Assembly: GCA_015179025.1 (NCBI GenBank)
Contig: WHUX01000002.1
Coordinates: 310,001 to 374,000, forward strand
DNA: 64,000 nucleotides
Origin: Terfezia claveryi
Taxonomy: Eukaryota > Ascomycota > Pezizomycetes > Pezizales > Pezizaceae
Reading direction: 5' to 3'
Shown here: positions 24,016 through 39,361 of the stretch, in pieces
Layout: each line of letters starts with the position of its first letter
Position numbering within the stretch: the stretch's first letter is position 1
Translations under genes and position numbers: made by a program
Notes under the pieces: model-generated
What the model saw: only the letters and a program-made list of their open reading frames with translations
Told to the model about the DNA's origin: nothing
Databases searched by the model: none

Positions 24016-25032
24016 TCTAAACTTGGGCCAAAATATGGGGATATATTTCACCATTCCAGCATAGCAATTGGCTATCTGTTTCCTCATGCTGCTGTTATTA
24101 CCTCGTCTAGATGTATCTTTGTTTCCCCCCTGTAAAGAGTTTCTATTTTTTCTTTTTCTTTTCTTCACAGGCTCTCATGGCGTTTGGTCTACATAAAACA
24201 TTTGGGGGCAAATTGAGTTTTCTTCTGCTTTTCAACTGATCATGGATAGCTTATCGGATTTTTAATTCTTTTTGCGCCTTTGGTATGCAAAGCGAGCGTT
24301 TTGCTACTTTGAGTTTACACGCTTCTGGAAAGGAAGGAAATAAGGGGGAATTGCCGTCGTCTGACAGACCAGGATGGATTGGGCGATTGGGAGCCAGGTC
24401 ACCCTCAGTCTAATAAACAGTGCATTTGCGGCTTGCATCATCATATCAAAACAGAACCGGTCTGTCAGCCGGGGCTATTAGATGGCTCCCAGTCAGCTAT
24501 GGGCGTTGTCCGATATGAGACCAGTAAGGTCTCGTTGGGAGATGGGTTTAAGGCGAGGGGGGGGTTGTTAAGCTGGAGGCTGTTGAAAAGGAGTTTTGAT
24601 TGCGTTGTTGTGGCGATACAAATTTCTCATGTCTATTTTACGATGTATATGAAAGAAAGAACACAAAGTTTTTGATTCTGATTAGGTTTCTCTTCTACAA
24701 ATACTTTTCCTCCTCTAATCTGATCAGTATTCATGGATCAAAAACCTCTCCACTCCAGAAGATAAACATGTATATTAGACTGCGTTACAATACATGAGAT
24801 CCATGGATGGGTTCAGTCACACTGAAAGAGAAATGAGATGATTTATTTCGTCTTATTTTGATTATGAGATGCATGTCTCTTCTTACAGAAATTGGTTCTT
24901 ATCCATAGTTGCCCTATGCCTCTTTTGCAAGGCCCATATAACCAAACCTCCACCCCACTTCCTCCCATCCCCTAATCGTATTTACATCCCACTCCCCATC
25001 CTTCAACTCTCTATCCCCCACTGCCCCACTTT
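24016..25032. other. intergenic region between converging UPS2-like gene and COA1
   Basis: 3' flanks of both genes. T-rich tracts follow the first stop (24140-24170). No gene or repeat was recognised. Confidence 0.4.
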
Positions 25033-25737
25033 CTACATCCCGCCCTGCGCCTCCCTCGGGAATGGCTCGACGCGGTCCTTCTGGCCTATCCCATTCCCAA
25101 GCAGATCCACGACCTTGCCATCTCTCAACCACAACTCCCACTTCTCCGTCTCAAACAAACCCAACCTACTTTTCCTCGTACTCCTAAACCTCATGGAGCC
25201 CTCCCCCTTCGTTCCCTTGACACCATACTCTATATCAATCTTGCCGTGGAACTGGTCCAGCTCGCCCTTGATCCACGGCAGCCTAGAAGAGAACTGGATC
25301 TCGTCGCCCAAAAGCTCCCGGGCGACGGGGTGGGACCGCAGCGCGAAGAGTGTGCTGGTTGTTACGGAGGAGTTCGCTTTCTGATAGTTGAAGATTAGGA
25401 GCGTGCTCGCGCCTAGCGTGAGCAGGAAGAGGGGGAGGGTCAGATATAGAGTGCGCCGGGAGCTGCGGAGGTCTAGCAAGTTTTGAAAATGGGGGGTGGG
25501 GGTTAGTTGATGCTTGGATGAAGGAGGGGTTGGGGGGGGAAGAGGTTGGTTGGATTTACCGGGAAGTGCGCGGTCGGGACGGCGCTCAAGGAGTGGCCCT
25601 TGCCCGGCTTTTGGCGCAGCAATGAGGGCTCTGCGGGGAATGAGCGGCAGAATTGTCTTTGAGGCTCCTGCTCCTAAACCTCCTCGGACGAGGGTGGTGA
25701 TGGTGGTGGTCGTGGGGAATGCGCTACGGAAGCTCAT
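25033..25737 (-). CDS. COA1: cytochrome c oxidase assembly factor Coa1
   Basis: Exons (right to left): 25560-25737 and 25033-25472, 205 aa. Coa1 is an inner-membrane protein that works with Mss51 and Shy1 in early Cox1 assembly. The N terminus (MSFRSAFPTTTTITTLVRGG) has the Arg/Ser/Thr-rich, acid-poor look of a mitochondrial presequence. After splicing, RSSRRTLYLTLPLFLLTLGA begins the single membrane helix (about residues 63-88), ending IFNYQKANSSV. The C-terminal domain has LGDEIQFSSRLPWIKGELDQ, GKIDIEYGVKGTKG and MRFRSTRKSRLGLFETEKW, all typical of fungal Coa1. The 87-nt intron in a C-rich stretch joins LPD to LRSSRR. Confidence 0.88.
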   Translation of the reverse strand: MSFRSAFPTTTTITTLVRGGLGAGASKTILPLIPRRALIAAPKAGQGPLLERRPDRALPGKSNQPLPPPTPPSSKHQLTPTPHFQNLLDLRSSRRTLYLTLPLFLLTLGASTLLIFNYQKANSSVTTSTLFALRSHPVARELLGDEIQFSSRLPWIKGELDQFHGKIDIEYGVKGTKGEGSMRFRSTRKSRLGLFETEKWELWLRDGKVVDLLGNGIGQKDRVEPFPREAQGGM

Positions 25738-26724
25738 GATTGGGATGAAAGCGTGGTGTATGATGGCTCTATTCTATAGCTACTCTGTCAATTGGGTACC
25801 CAGTCTTCAAGGGTCGGTCAATGGCGTGGTGAATGTTGCTCGCTTCGGCTTCTTGTTTCGTGGTGGGGCAGCACAAATATCCGTTGTTGTGTCATAGCTG
25901 CTAGCGAAGATCCATTTGCATTTGCCCCACAAAAACTGGCTATAACTAATAATTTGTATACTCACCTGCTTTGTACTATTGGTGATATTTTCTAGAATCC
26001 GAAAACTTACGTCCTTTGATTCACCTTGATGCAAAAATAACACAACCAAATGAATCTATGGTATTCCCACCACCCCATCGCCGTCATGGCTACCCACATC
26101 TCCTCTTCTCAGGGTAACTACAAATTAAGCCCCCCCAAGTCTGAACCCTTAGCAAATACACAAAACAAGAAACCTAAACCTAAAACCCCGGATCCGGATC
26201 CCAGAATAATAAATGGAGGACAGGTGGTTGCCACCCGCCGCCGTCGAAGCCACAAAGTCGTAATCATAATCATGATCCTCATATACAGAACAAAGCGCAA
26301 CAAAACACAACAGGGTGAAATGTGGGTGACATGTGAACTGGACAATGTGCTTATAAGATGTAAAGGTGCCCAGGAGCAATGTGTGTGAGCAAAGAATCAC
26401 AATCCCGGAAGCGTAGACCAACACAGACATAATTTGGAGGAGAGAATTGATAGAGAAGAAATCAGATAAGCATTGAACCCTAAAGACGAGAACAGGAAAA
26501 GCTGCTGCAACCCATTTATCGTTTGTATTTCTTTCAGGAAGACAGCACGATAAAAGGATAGACTGGCTGCTATGATAACGTCGTGAAATCGTGAAGCAAA
26601 GGGGAAGCAGGTAATAGATACAAAGAAGAACATCTAAGGATAAAGTGAATAAGAAAATAGAGCGGTAAGGATGTAGTCTTAAGGAAAGATGTGGGATCCT
26701 TGAGTCTTGCTGGAGTTTGTGAGG
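25738..26724. other. intergenic region between COA1 start and ICE2 stop
   Basis: 5' flank of COA1 and 3' flank of ICE2 (both minus strand). No gene or structured repeat was recognised. Several ATG-rich short frames at 26050-26430 overlap on both strands and look like chance. Confidence 0.35.
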
Positions 26725-28230
26725 TCACTCCGTTTTCCAGTGACTTGTAACTGACGATTCTCCATCAACATCCCCTAGTGTGAGCTCCACACCATACAAT
26801 ATCACTGTTTATGTCAGTATATTATGGTAATTCACAGGGTAAGGGGAAACCCACTTGTCGTCCCTATGTTTATCCATCTCCACAGGTGTCCCTCCATCGG
26901 CAAGGACAGTTTAAAACCAGCAATGCTCGGCACCCCCGCCTCCATCATTGCAAAGTGCTGCATAAGCAAATGCGTGTACACTCCCACCAATATGCTAGGG
27001 CTGTATTGGCTCAAAAGGCTCACAAACCTCGAGCTTGCCTCTTCATCGTCCATTGCTGGTGACTGTTCAATGCCCCTTGCGCCATTCTCGCGGACTGCGG
27101 GAATGATCCTTGTTGACGAGTAAAATACGAAAAGACGGTACGCCAAAGATATGATGACTGAGGGCGTTACAGCTGTAAAAACGCTCATAATGAAGGAGAA
27201 GGCATGTGTAATAGTCATAGGCACAAAGGAAGCTAGAGAAGATGCAAGTTGTGCATAGGACTCCATGATGATTGGCGGGAAAGGAGGGAATTCTGCCTTT
27301 GTAGGCGGAGGTTGCGGTACCGGATGGTTTGGCTTGTAGTCCGTAAAGCTGTGAGAACATGTTAGGGCTTTCTTGTTTTTACTTGTCCCATCTTCTATCC
27401 CACTTACATTTGGTAGATGCACAGCACAATGTATGAAAACTAGAATACACATCAGCATTTGCAAAATTCGATCCATTTAAGACGTACGAGTAACGAGGAT
27501 TCAACGGGGTTCCCCTTCCCAGAGCCAATGCCGTATGCACATAGGAAGATGGCGCATGTAACACTGATTCCAATCAGAGATGCGTCGAGATTTCCAATAT
27601 CAGGAAAGGTGGTTATTCTCCAAAGGAAATATACAGCAATCGATATGATCGAGCCAGATGTGATGAGCAGTGCAATCTAAAAATCGATCAGAACCACACA
27701 CAAAGTTATAGAGCCTGGGGGCATACCATCCAGCTATCCGACTTGTTCCTATTGACCAACCATCGAGAAATTTGGCCAAACGTTTGGATAACCAGCAGTG
27801 TGCAAAACCCCTCCAACAGTTGGAACATCGGAGTTGACCACTTAAGAAACCAACTCCACCAGCCCAAGGCGAGTCTCTCCCACCATGTATGCTCCATAGC
27901 CACAGATTCCGAACCGTTCCTCAGAAACCCACCCACGTTCTCTGCTCCCTTCGGGGGTGACCATTGGTCCAGGCAATAAATCAACAGGGCCGGTACTACG
28001 GCGTACTGGAACAGTCCAACAACCCTCACGAGGAACCTGGCGAATCCATTGCTTGATGAAGTGACTATTCTTAACGTGGAGAGGCAGAAATAAAACCCCG
28101 CCAGCGCCATCGAGAATGCCAGGCCACACTCTTTACCTCCAACATCGAAAGCCAGTGGTATCGAGAGGATGACCAACAGCAAGAACATGATCCCGGACGC
28201 CATCCGAGCAAAGAGCCATAGTAGACCCAT
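26725..28230 (-). CDS. ICE2: ER membrane protein Ice2
   Basis: Exons (right to left): 27727-28230, 27488-27676, 27408-27439, 26855-27348, 26725-26804; 432 aa. Ice2 is a polytopic endoplasmic reticulum protein required for ER inheritance and for coupling ER membrane growth to lipid-droplet use. The start MGLLWLFARMASGIMFLLLV is followed by LSIPLAFDVGGKECGLAFSM, an Ice2 family signature. Other family segments are PMFQLLEGFCTLLVIQTFGQ, FPPFPPIIMESYAQL, TPSVIISLAYRLFVFYSSTR and SPSILVGVYTHLLMQHF. The protein ends VTSHWKTE, matching the family's HWKTD-type end. At least eight hydrophobic segments are visible. The fourth and fifth exons were placed by frame and family continuity; the third exon is only 32 nt. 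The in-frame region upstream of 28230 contains no ATG. Confidence 0.9.
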
Positions 28231-30050
28231 CGGTGCGAATATCCTGTACGGTGACTCAAATTTCGAGCCTCCGTAGCTACCTAGTTGTCTGGTGGTTGCT
28301 GTCGAGACTGAATGGACCAACACCAGAGAACGAACCGAAGTGTGCGATAGGACAGATTGGCTGAGGAGATGAGATGCCCTATCCTCGATGGGTCTAGGTG
28401 GTAGCTTCTCGCGTGCTGAAGCCTGTGGGGATCCACCTTTGCACACTGAGGCGAGGGGAGAAAGGGAAGTAGGGATGGTGGAAAGGACAGAAGATAAAGA
28501 TAAAATATAATACAACTTTTTGGCGGCCGAGCTCTCGGTGGGTAGATCCTTCGTGGGGTCCCTTCCGCAAAGTGTACCCTAGAATATGGCTGCTGTGATG
28601 AGGGAGCTACACTGGAGAAGGCTGGGTGGGGATCACGAGCATATATATTTGCTTCAAAATAATATGGTCGGCATGGAATTATCGATTAAAGCAGACGGGC
28701 GTGTGTTCAAGATAGTGCTGTAGGTTGCAGGGCAGCGGGATGGGTTTCACGAGCCTCAGGCAATTTATGACTGCACACAAGTCTTATTTACATACTGTAC
28801 ATACATACATACGTTCTACATCCGTACATACATACATACATACGCACGCACACACACTGGGGCAGGAGGATTTATATAAGTAGGGACTCGCCTTGCTCGT
28901 GCATATGTATGTAAGTACATACCTTCACTTTTGGCACTGAATATTACATGGCACTCCACCCTTTTTGCAGCATAAATCACTTGGGCCCTTACTCTAGACC
29001 AACTATGATATCAGTGAAAGCAAACCATGAGAATCTAACCAATATAATGTTACCCAATAACCATATTCTTACCTGCATTACCATCTCCTTGCTCTGCTAA
29101 AATGAATCACAATTGTACTTCACCATTTGCCACCTTTTCCCTGTTGTCACAAAAACCATATTATTATCACGCCTGTCCCAAGCAAGATCATTTCGCCTCC
29201 ACTATAAGCATAACTATTCGAGAATCGGGCTGATGACTAAGTACATATAACGGGATGATTGATATTGGGTACCTTGAAATCAGGGTCCGCTAGTCTCGAA
29301 TCTTCAAAGGTTATAGCGCTACCACCCAACGAATAACAAAAAATTGAACATAGGAATACCTTCAATTAAAATAATGTACTATTCCCCTTATAGTACCTCC
29401 TCCTTAACTCCAATCAAGTTCAGTGCAGCCTCAAAATCTAAACATTTCGGTTGATCTTCTGTGCTTGTGCTACGGTCATGTTGGAATGAGGACGTAGCCA
29501 ATAGCTCCAATAATGAAACCCAATAAACCAGTGCTGGGCCGTACAGTACCCGAATACTGAGCTGTAAATACAAAAAATGAGTCGAGCGAAGGTACAGTAG
29601 TATATACACAGTAATACCCACGTGATTTATTCCCATACCCCAGCACAGGTGTCAGGTAACCCGTTTTTGACATACTGCGGCCAAGCCGCTAAAACACGCC
29701 GCATCTAAACCCAGTTTGGGAATTAATCTAACGTTAAATAGGTAGTAGAGGCATCTAGCAGTAGCGAAGCGTGTTGATCACCGCACAAAAAATCCTGGCT
29801 GACACTATCAGCCTAGATGGAAATCCAGCACGAGGCCCATAAACTAGGTGCTTGGTAAGGCATATAAAGCGTAGTCATAGCTATAAGCATGGCTGTTTTT
29901 AGATAGGTTCGGGGAAGGATCTCGTGAGTAAACATTTCATCCAGTCTGGCTGTTCGATATCACAGGCCTACCGAGTCTGGTTGGCACAACACCCTCTGTA
30001 GTCACAGGCCGAGATTTTCAATCGTGATCGAGATGGGATAAGTACCGTAC
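28231..30050. other. gene-free region upstream of ICE2
   Basis: 5' flank of ICE2, then AT-rich sequence without a credible gene. It contains a CATA/CACG microsatellite at 28797-28857. The 16-nt motif AGTCTGGTTGGCACAA near 29974 recurs inverted near 60360 (see findings). Confidence 0.4.
28797..28857. repeat. CATA/CACG microsatellite
   Basis: Imperfect run of CATA tetranucleotides interrupted by GTTCTACATCCG and passing into CACG and CACA units, in non-coding sequence upstream of ICE2. Confidence 0.8.
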
Positions 30051-30052
30051 TA

Positions 30053-31077
30053 TACCTAACTAGGTAAAGATCGACTATACCTAAAGATCGATAGCAACCA
30101 AATATTGCATCCAGCGATATAACCAGACTATTTTCACAGTATGCTATTATATTATAGAATGTGCAGATGCTTATAGGCTAACTACAGTCGCTGAATTCAA
30201 TTATCACATCAGTAGCCCCTCCAGAGTGGCCCTGAGCTCACTGAAGTGACAACCTCAGCAGCGACTTCGACTCCATACGGTAAACCTCCTAGGCCGACCA
30301 CCCTCCCCCGTACATGGCTGTTTATATTATGAATAGAATCCCTATAAGTCCTTATATAACTACCCTAGGCATAGACAGTATAGGCCAACTTCAGAGGTGT
30401 GCTATAGGTGCTGCAAGATGTCAAAAATAATGTCGCATACGCAAACCGCTCTCTCGGTATAGTGTATTTGTTACACCTGTGAGTGCCCCAGCTGAGCTAT
30501 TCTCATACTACAACGTCTGAAAGGCTTCTAAGGATACTTCCTCATGTTTTCAAGGTCGCAGAAGTCCCAACTGCCTCAACTGCCCTCAGTTATTTGGCCA
30601 ATCTATTTGAACTTCCCCCCCCCCCCCCCCCCTCTCCTTTGCACCCTCAGCACATGGAATTCAAACTTTCTCATGGCACATATACTTGGCTTGATTGAAA
30701 GCCAAAAGTACGTTCAAATATCCTACAATTGCAGCTTGCTACGAGGTGGTTTAGATTCGGCCCCACTATAATTCCTCAGACTCGGACTATAGGATATTCT
30801 TATAATGACCCCCTCAGTCATAGCCTATAATATAATAGCATACTGTGAAAATAGTCTGGTTATATCGCTGGATGCAATACCGTATTTTCTGGTTATTTAT
30901 GACCCGGCGCTACTGCACTGCAAGTTCTCTCATACAAATCCAACGTTCTTGAGCACTTCGATAGGTCTAGTTGAGTGAAAATCACACCTCTTCACGTTAG
31001 ATCTTAAAGAACCAGAAAATACGGTATTTGGTTGCTATCGATCTTTAGGGTATAATCGATCTTTACCTAGTTAGGTA
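30053..31077. mobile_element. TA-flanked element with about 106-bp terminal inverted repeats
   Basis: The left arm (30053-30156) and right arm (30826-31077, excluding the nested insert) are near-perfect inverted repeats. A 54-nt stretch from the inner edge is identical between the arms, and the outer part differs by about two positions. Both ends read TACCTAACTAGGTAAAGATCG outward to inward and are flanked by TA, suggesting a TA target duplication. The 670-bp interior has no transposase-like frame and includes a C18 run at 30615-30632. The element is therefore a non-autonomous, long-TIR element. Without the nested 145-bp insert it would be about 880 bp. Confidence 0.8.
30880..31024. mobile_element. 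145-bp MITE nested in the right arm of the larger element
   Basis: The ends are a perfect 15-bp inverted repeat, CCGTATTTTCTGGTT, flanked by TA on both sides (30878-30879, 31025-31026). The empty site is visible in the opposite arm: the left arm reads GCAACCAAATATTGC, whose complement GCAATATTTGGTTGC lacks the insert and has a single TA. This gives direct evidence for a TA duplication and for insertion after the larger element formed. Confidence 0.88.
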
Positions 31078-31255
31078 TACTAGGCGAGATTGGATTAGAT
31101 AAGATAAGATAAGATAGGATAAAATAGTTGAAACTTTTTAGGGCGCGGTAAACACTCGAACTTAGAAATTGCGATATCCACAGCTGTGCGAGCACTCAGC
31201 TCCCGCAAGTCTCAGTAACCTTTCCTGCCTCCATCAGCCCTACCTGTCTCACGCA

Positions 31256-34163
31256 ATGCCGCCTCCTCGCACCGGAAAACCTCGCTCGCTTACTTCCCTG
31301 CTCGACGCAAAGGTCCTCGGCCTCGTTCGGCAGTACATTGACGACACCGTGGATGATGGGAATACCTCAATTTTCCACAAAAAAACCGGTACATTGAGCC
31401 TAGGAACGTCACAACTCTATCAGCACGTAGCATCGGCCGGCGGTGGGAACTTACAACGCACAAGAAAAGCCCTGGTCGAAAAGAGCATCGAGCGGGCGAT
31501 TGAAGTAATCAACGAAGAGCAAGAGAAGCCGGCAAAGAAGAAGGGTAAGAAAGCACCTAAGGACCCAAGGGAGCCGGGAGATGAATTCGATGACGATGGA
31601 GAGGGAATGGCGATGGACAGTGATTTTGAGGGTGTTGATATCGGAGATCTGGTGGAGTTCAAGGTCAGAACACACTTCACCATGGAGGAGGAATGAAGAT
31701 TAATTTGGAGGCATTGGTGAGTTAGGATACGAATGCAGCAAATAAGCGTATAACGGAGATATGGGGTATAAAAAGGGCACAATCGGTAGATCGAGGGACC
31801 CCGCCACCTCCTACAGCCACCTCCACCAGGGCCACCTCGGTAGCACCGACTACAACCCTTAAGCCAATATATGAGAACACAGCAACCATGCTCCCACCGG
31901 CAGAAGCCACAAACGGCGATGCAGCAGCCATCGTCTCTCCCAAAAAGCGGAAGGAGAAGTTATCCTCAAGTAAAGAAGGGAAGGAAGGACGGTCAACAAA
32001 ACGCCGGAAAGGTTTGACTCCAATCTGCCCAGCCTGTCAACCATACTCCACATCAACACATGGATCAATTCTGACATTAAAGAGTAGGTGACAAGGCCGA
32101 ATCCAGAGCACCTCCCAGCAACCTCTCCCTAGCCGACCTCGGTGGCCTCGACGATGTTATCAGCGACATTCTCGAACTCATCGGCCTACCATTAACACAC
32201 CCGGAGGTATACACCCACACCGGTGTACCCCCCCTCGAGGTGTTCTTTTACATGGACCCCCTGGCTGCGGTAAAACCATGATCGCCAATGCTATCGCCGG
32301 CGAAATCGGCCTCCCATTCATCTCCGTCTCTGCACCATCTATCGTATCTGGCATGTCTGGTGAATCAGAGAAGCAATTACGCGATCTATTTGATGAGGCG
32401 CGAGAGAAAGCACCATGCATTCTGTTCCTAGACGAGATTGATGCTATTACTCCTAAGAGGGAAAGTGCACAACGGGAAATGGAGAGGAGGATTGTAGCAC
32501 AGATGTTGACTTGTATGGATGATCTGACTTTAGAGAAGACAGGTGGGAAACCGGTCATGATAATTGGGGCTACAAATCGCCCGGATAGCTTGGATCCTGC
32601 ATTAAGGAGAGCTGGTAGGTTTGATCGGGAAATTTGTCTGGGGGTGCCGGATGAGGCTGGGCGAGAAAAGTTAGTTACCCTCAATAAATCCGACAAATAT
32701 CAATAACGACACTAACATGATTCTACCGGCATTATAGAATTCTAAAGGTACTCTCTAAGAAACTGCGGTTATCAGGTGATTTTGATTTCCGCAAGCTAGC
32801 AAAGATGACTCCTGGCTTCGTTGGTGCAGATCTAAACGCCCTCACAGCAGCGGCGGGCGTATGCGCTATAAAACGGATATTCCACACTCTCAAAGATATC
32901 GTACCCCTAGCAGCAGTAGCGGATGCAGTTGAAGCTGGAGATACTCCAGCCTTAGTAACTTCCTTAGGAGAGACAGACCTCCCCACATCACAACCCGACC
33001 CCGACTCTTCTGCCATGGACCTCGACATCATGGACCAACAACTCGCCACCCCCGCCACCACCCTCGCCAATATACCAGCTCATACCTCCACGACCTCATC
33101 AGCAACCAATAATACTCCAATCGCAGCCACCCCCACGGATCCCCGCGTCACGACCCTCCACCACTTCCTCACTTCCTTCCCCTCTCCCCTCACAGCCACG
33201 CAACTCGCCCCCCTCTCTATAACCCTCAACGACTTCCTCAGTGCTCTCCCAAAAATACAACCCTCCTCCAAACGCGAAGGCTTCGCCACTGTCCCCGACG
33301 TAACCTGGGCCGACATCGGCGCTCTGCACTCAATTCGCGTCGAGCTGCAAATGGCCATCGTCCAACCCATCAAACACCCTGAACTTTACGCCTCGGTAGG
33401 AATCACCGCCCCCACGGGAGTCCTCCTCTGGGGGCCTCCCGGCTGTGGGAAAACCCTCCTAGCAAAAGCCGTCGCGAATGAGAGTAAGGCGAACTTTATC
33501 TCCGTCCGGGGACCGGAGCTGCTTAATAAATATGTTGGTGAAAGTGAGCGCGCGGTTAGACAGGTGTTTACCCGCGCTAGAGCGAGTACTCCCTGCGTTA
33601 TCTTCTTTGATGAACTCGACGCCCTTGTCCCGCCTAGGGGTGACACACTGTCAGATGCGTCGAGCAGAGTAGTGAATACCCTTCTAACCGAGCTCGACGG
33701 CCTCTCGGACCGCTCAGGCGTCTACGTCGTAGGCGCCACAAATCGCCCAGACGCAATCGACCCTGCTATGCTCCGCCCAGGACGCTTAGATAAACCCCTC
33801 CTCATCGACCTCCCCACTCCAGACGAGAGAGTCGAGATCATCCGTACGCTGATCAGTAGGAATAAAACACCTATAGGGGAGGATGTAGATGTGATTGCGT
33901 TAGGTAGGGATGATAGGTGTGAGGGGTTCTCAGGGGCGGATTTAGCTGCGCTGGTGAGAGAGGCGGCAACTGGGGCGTTAAGAGGAGCGTTGTTTGGGGG
34001 GATTAGGGAGGGGCTGGAGCCAGGAGTGGAGGATGTGAGAGAGGCGGGGAAGATCAAGGTTAGGATGGCGGATTTTGACAGTGCGTGGGGCCAGGTGAAG
34101 CCGAGTGTGACGAGGAAGCAGGCGGGCCAGTATAAAGTGTTAGCGAGTAGGTTTGGAGGTTAG
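31256..34163 (+). CDS. RIX7: ribosome-biogenesis AAA ATPase Rix7 (NVL type), apparent frameshift
   Basis: Exons: 31256-31663, 31726-32011, 32088-32669, 32738-34163. Rix7 is a nuclear double-AAA ATPase of the Cdc48 family that remodels pre-60S particles. The N-terminal region is helical and basic ([17 protein letters not shown]), then acidic. After splicing, [16 protein letters not shown] and a Lys/Arg-rich nuclear-signal stretch follow. D1 begins [20 protein letters not shown]. It has Walker A GPPGCGKT (32249-32272) and Walker [12 protein letters not shown]2 has [20 protein letters not shown], a second GPPGCGKT and [15 protein letters not shown]. At 32228-32234 a run of seven C is one base short: upstream reads GVPP and the conserved [14 protein letters not shown] continues in another frame. 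With one more C the protein is 900 aa and complete; as deposited it stops just after the D1 start. Confidence 0.92.
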
Positions 34164-34718
34164 ATGGAGTGGACTGTGAGATTTTGCCGACTTTATGTCT
34201 TTACTATATACCGGTATTAGATGTTGACTTCGAGTATTGAAAGTGATATTGAAGGAATCAATTTTGTTTTATTACGATCACGTGCTTCGATGTATTATTG
34301 CCCATACATATCTTCTGGCCTTTTTACCCGGCGTTAGCATACATGAAGAGGTGGGATGTTACATGTTCCTCGATCACACTTGGCAGACAGAGGCATTAGC
34401 GCCAGCTAGTCCAGAGAGGCAAAATAGTAAACAAACGGGAGGCTTGTTGTGAAGCTGCACTTATTCCTCTCTCGCCGTGTAGCAAAGTGAGCAATAGCAT
34501 ATAGTGAGCAGGGATAGGTACATGTGGCGGGCAAGTCGATATTACAATGGAAAAGGGCACAAAATTATCATTAATTTGGTACTTTAGCAATTACAAGCTA
34601 TGCACAAAATGCGTTTGCCTCACATCTCCAAACATATACATTATTTCATCCCTCAAGCGTATAACATCGCATATCTCCCCCCACAGGACTCGATCAATTA
34701 ACCACTAAACATCAGAAC
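34164..34718. other. intergenic region between converging RIX7 and GPI-protein gene
   Basis: Short 3' flanks of two converging genes. No feature was recognised. Confidence 0.35.
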
Positions 34719-35372
34719 TTACAAAACCAACCCAGCAACAGCCGCCGCCGCAACCATAAATCCAGCTGGGGCAAGCATATTACCAGCACTACCACTCGTC
34801 GAGGTGGGGGTGGTGGTAGTCTCAGTTCCAGTTTTGTTGCCGCCCTCTGAGGTACCGGTAGAGGTAGAAGTCTCAGTGTCTGATGGGTAACTTGTGCCAG
34901 TGCCAGTAGCAGTACCAGTAGCGCCAGTGGTGGTTTTGGTTGGGATGGGGACGGAGGAGGTTTTGTCGCCACCAGCAGAGACACACCAGGAGGAGACAAC
35001 AGACTAAAAGATGCAAGCAGTTAGTTGGTTTGCTTTGGGCGGGGATCATGAAGGAGTAGTTTGAAACTCACCTCCTGGGAGGCCTTGCCATCATCCTGAG
35101 GGCAGAGAGTGTAGCAGTTGTTGAGAATGATCTTGTTGCCCTTGCAGAGACACGAATAGTCCTGGGCAGTGCAGGGGTCAAGGTACGTCTTCTTCATGTC
35201 CTGCTTGCAGTGATCGAATTGCCTAAATTCAGTGTCAAATCTCACGTCCTATCCACGTCTCCATCTGCACCATGCTTTAACAGTAGGGTACCTACGTCTG
35301 GGCATCACACTTCACGGCCATCACACCTCCAACAATAGCAGCCGCAGCAACGAAAAAGTACTTAGCAAGCAT
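34719..35372 (-). CDS. small secreted Cys-rich, Ser/Thr-rich GPI-anchored protein
   Basis: Exons (right to left): 35296-35372, 35072-35222, 34719-35003; 170 aa. The protein has three parts. A signal peptide (MLAKYFFVAAAAIVGGVMA) comes first. A compact domain with eight Cys follows, including PCTAQDYSCLCKG and NNCYTLCP. A Thr/Ser/Gly-rich stalk leads to a small-residue site and the hydrophobic end FMVAAAAVAGLVL, typical of GPI attachment. The CLC...CY...CP spacing is that of a common fungal GPI-anchored Ser/Thr-rich family and loosely resembles CFEM domains; I would not call it CFEM without a profile search. Likely location is the plasma membrane or cell wall. Splicing at all junctions is in frame (introns 73 and 68 nt). 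Confidence 0.85.
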
Positions 35373-36346
35373 CTTGATTTCTTGGAATTAGACGTGTGAA
35401 AGGCGAGTAAGCGAGTGTGGGGTACTTTGGTATAGCTTCAATGAGCGAACGGACGGGTTGGAGAAAAGGATTGAACGAAAGAAAAGCTGGGGCCAGGACC
35501 GTTTAAATCTGGCTGCTAACACAAGACGGATATGGAAAGGAGAAGACAGAAAAGAATTCATGGGCTGGGTAGGCACAGCTTTCCGCGGTCGTACGCGAGG
35601 GTGGAACGCCGCCCCGATTGGCCAGAGCTGAGACAACCACATTCATTGATGGGCGGTTCACCTTCTGATGGGGACCACCCACCAGGGCATTCTGGGATAA
35701 ATTTGCACTCTTTCTTTTCTTTTCCTTCACGAAAGTTGGGACTTTATATTTGGGTAACAGGCCATCGACCAGTCAGTCAGCCTCTGACTGCCGGCAGCGG
35801 GCGAGAGCCACTTGAGTGCTCTGATGTGCTCTACATGCATCCACAACTCCTATCGTAGAGCAACACGACCAGTATTGTCGTAGGTTGCCTGAGTATGTCG
35901 TGTCATTGTGTACGGCCGGGAATCTGCAGGGCAGGGCAGGGCATTTGACATAAATATACAAAATTAACTGCCTACAGACTTCGTCGTTCGAGGAGCATGA
36001 CGTTCTTGTTACACGACTGGGACTCAGCTGAAAAAGTCACAGATTCGGTCAAGCTCTTCTATAATTCGTAGATTGAAGTACCACTTTATATCCAATATCG
36101 AGACACGAGACGTATCACGCTGGTAATCCCCACTCTTTTCCGCGATTCCCCCTGTCGTTTTTCGATCAACAGCACCTTTAACAAATCATTGTCGAACTGC
36201 TAGATAGATATATCACACAGCATACAGAACAAAGAACGTGAAGCGGAAAAACAAAAAAAAAAAAAAAACACCACAGTATTATCGTAAGTAACGCTGTAAA
36301 TATAGGAAAGCAGGAGAGATACATTCAACAAATACACACACATAAG
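35373..36346. other. intergenic region between the GPI-protein gene and RSP5
   Basis: 5' flank of the GPI-protein gene and 3' flank of RSP5. An A17 run lies at about 36250-36268. No gene was recognised. Confidence 0.35.

Positions 36347-39361
<3,015 letters not shown>

Noticed and set aside
23374..28230. UPS2-like, COA1 and ICE2 as a functional gene cluster
   Set aside because: All act in mitochondrial or ER membranes, but orientations differ, spacing is ordinary and no clustering of these genes is known to me; neighbourhood is probably coincidental.
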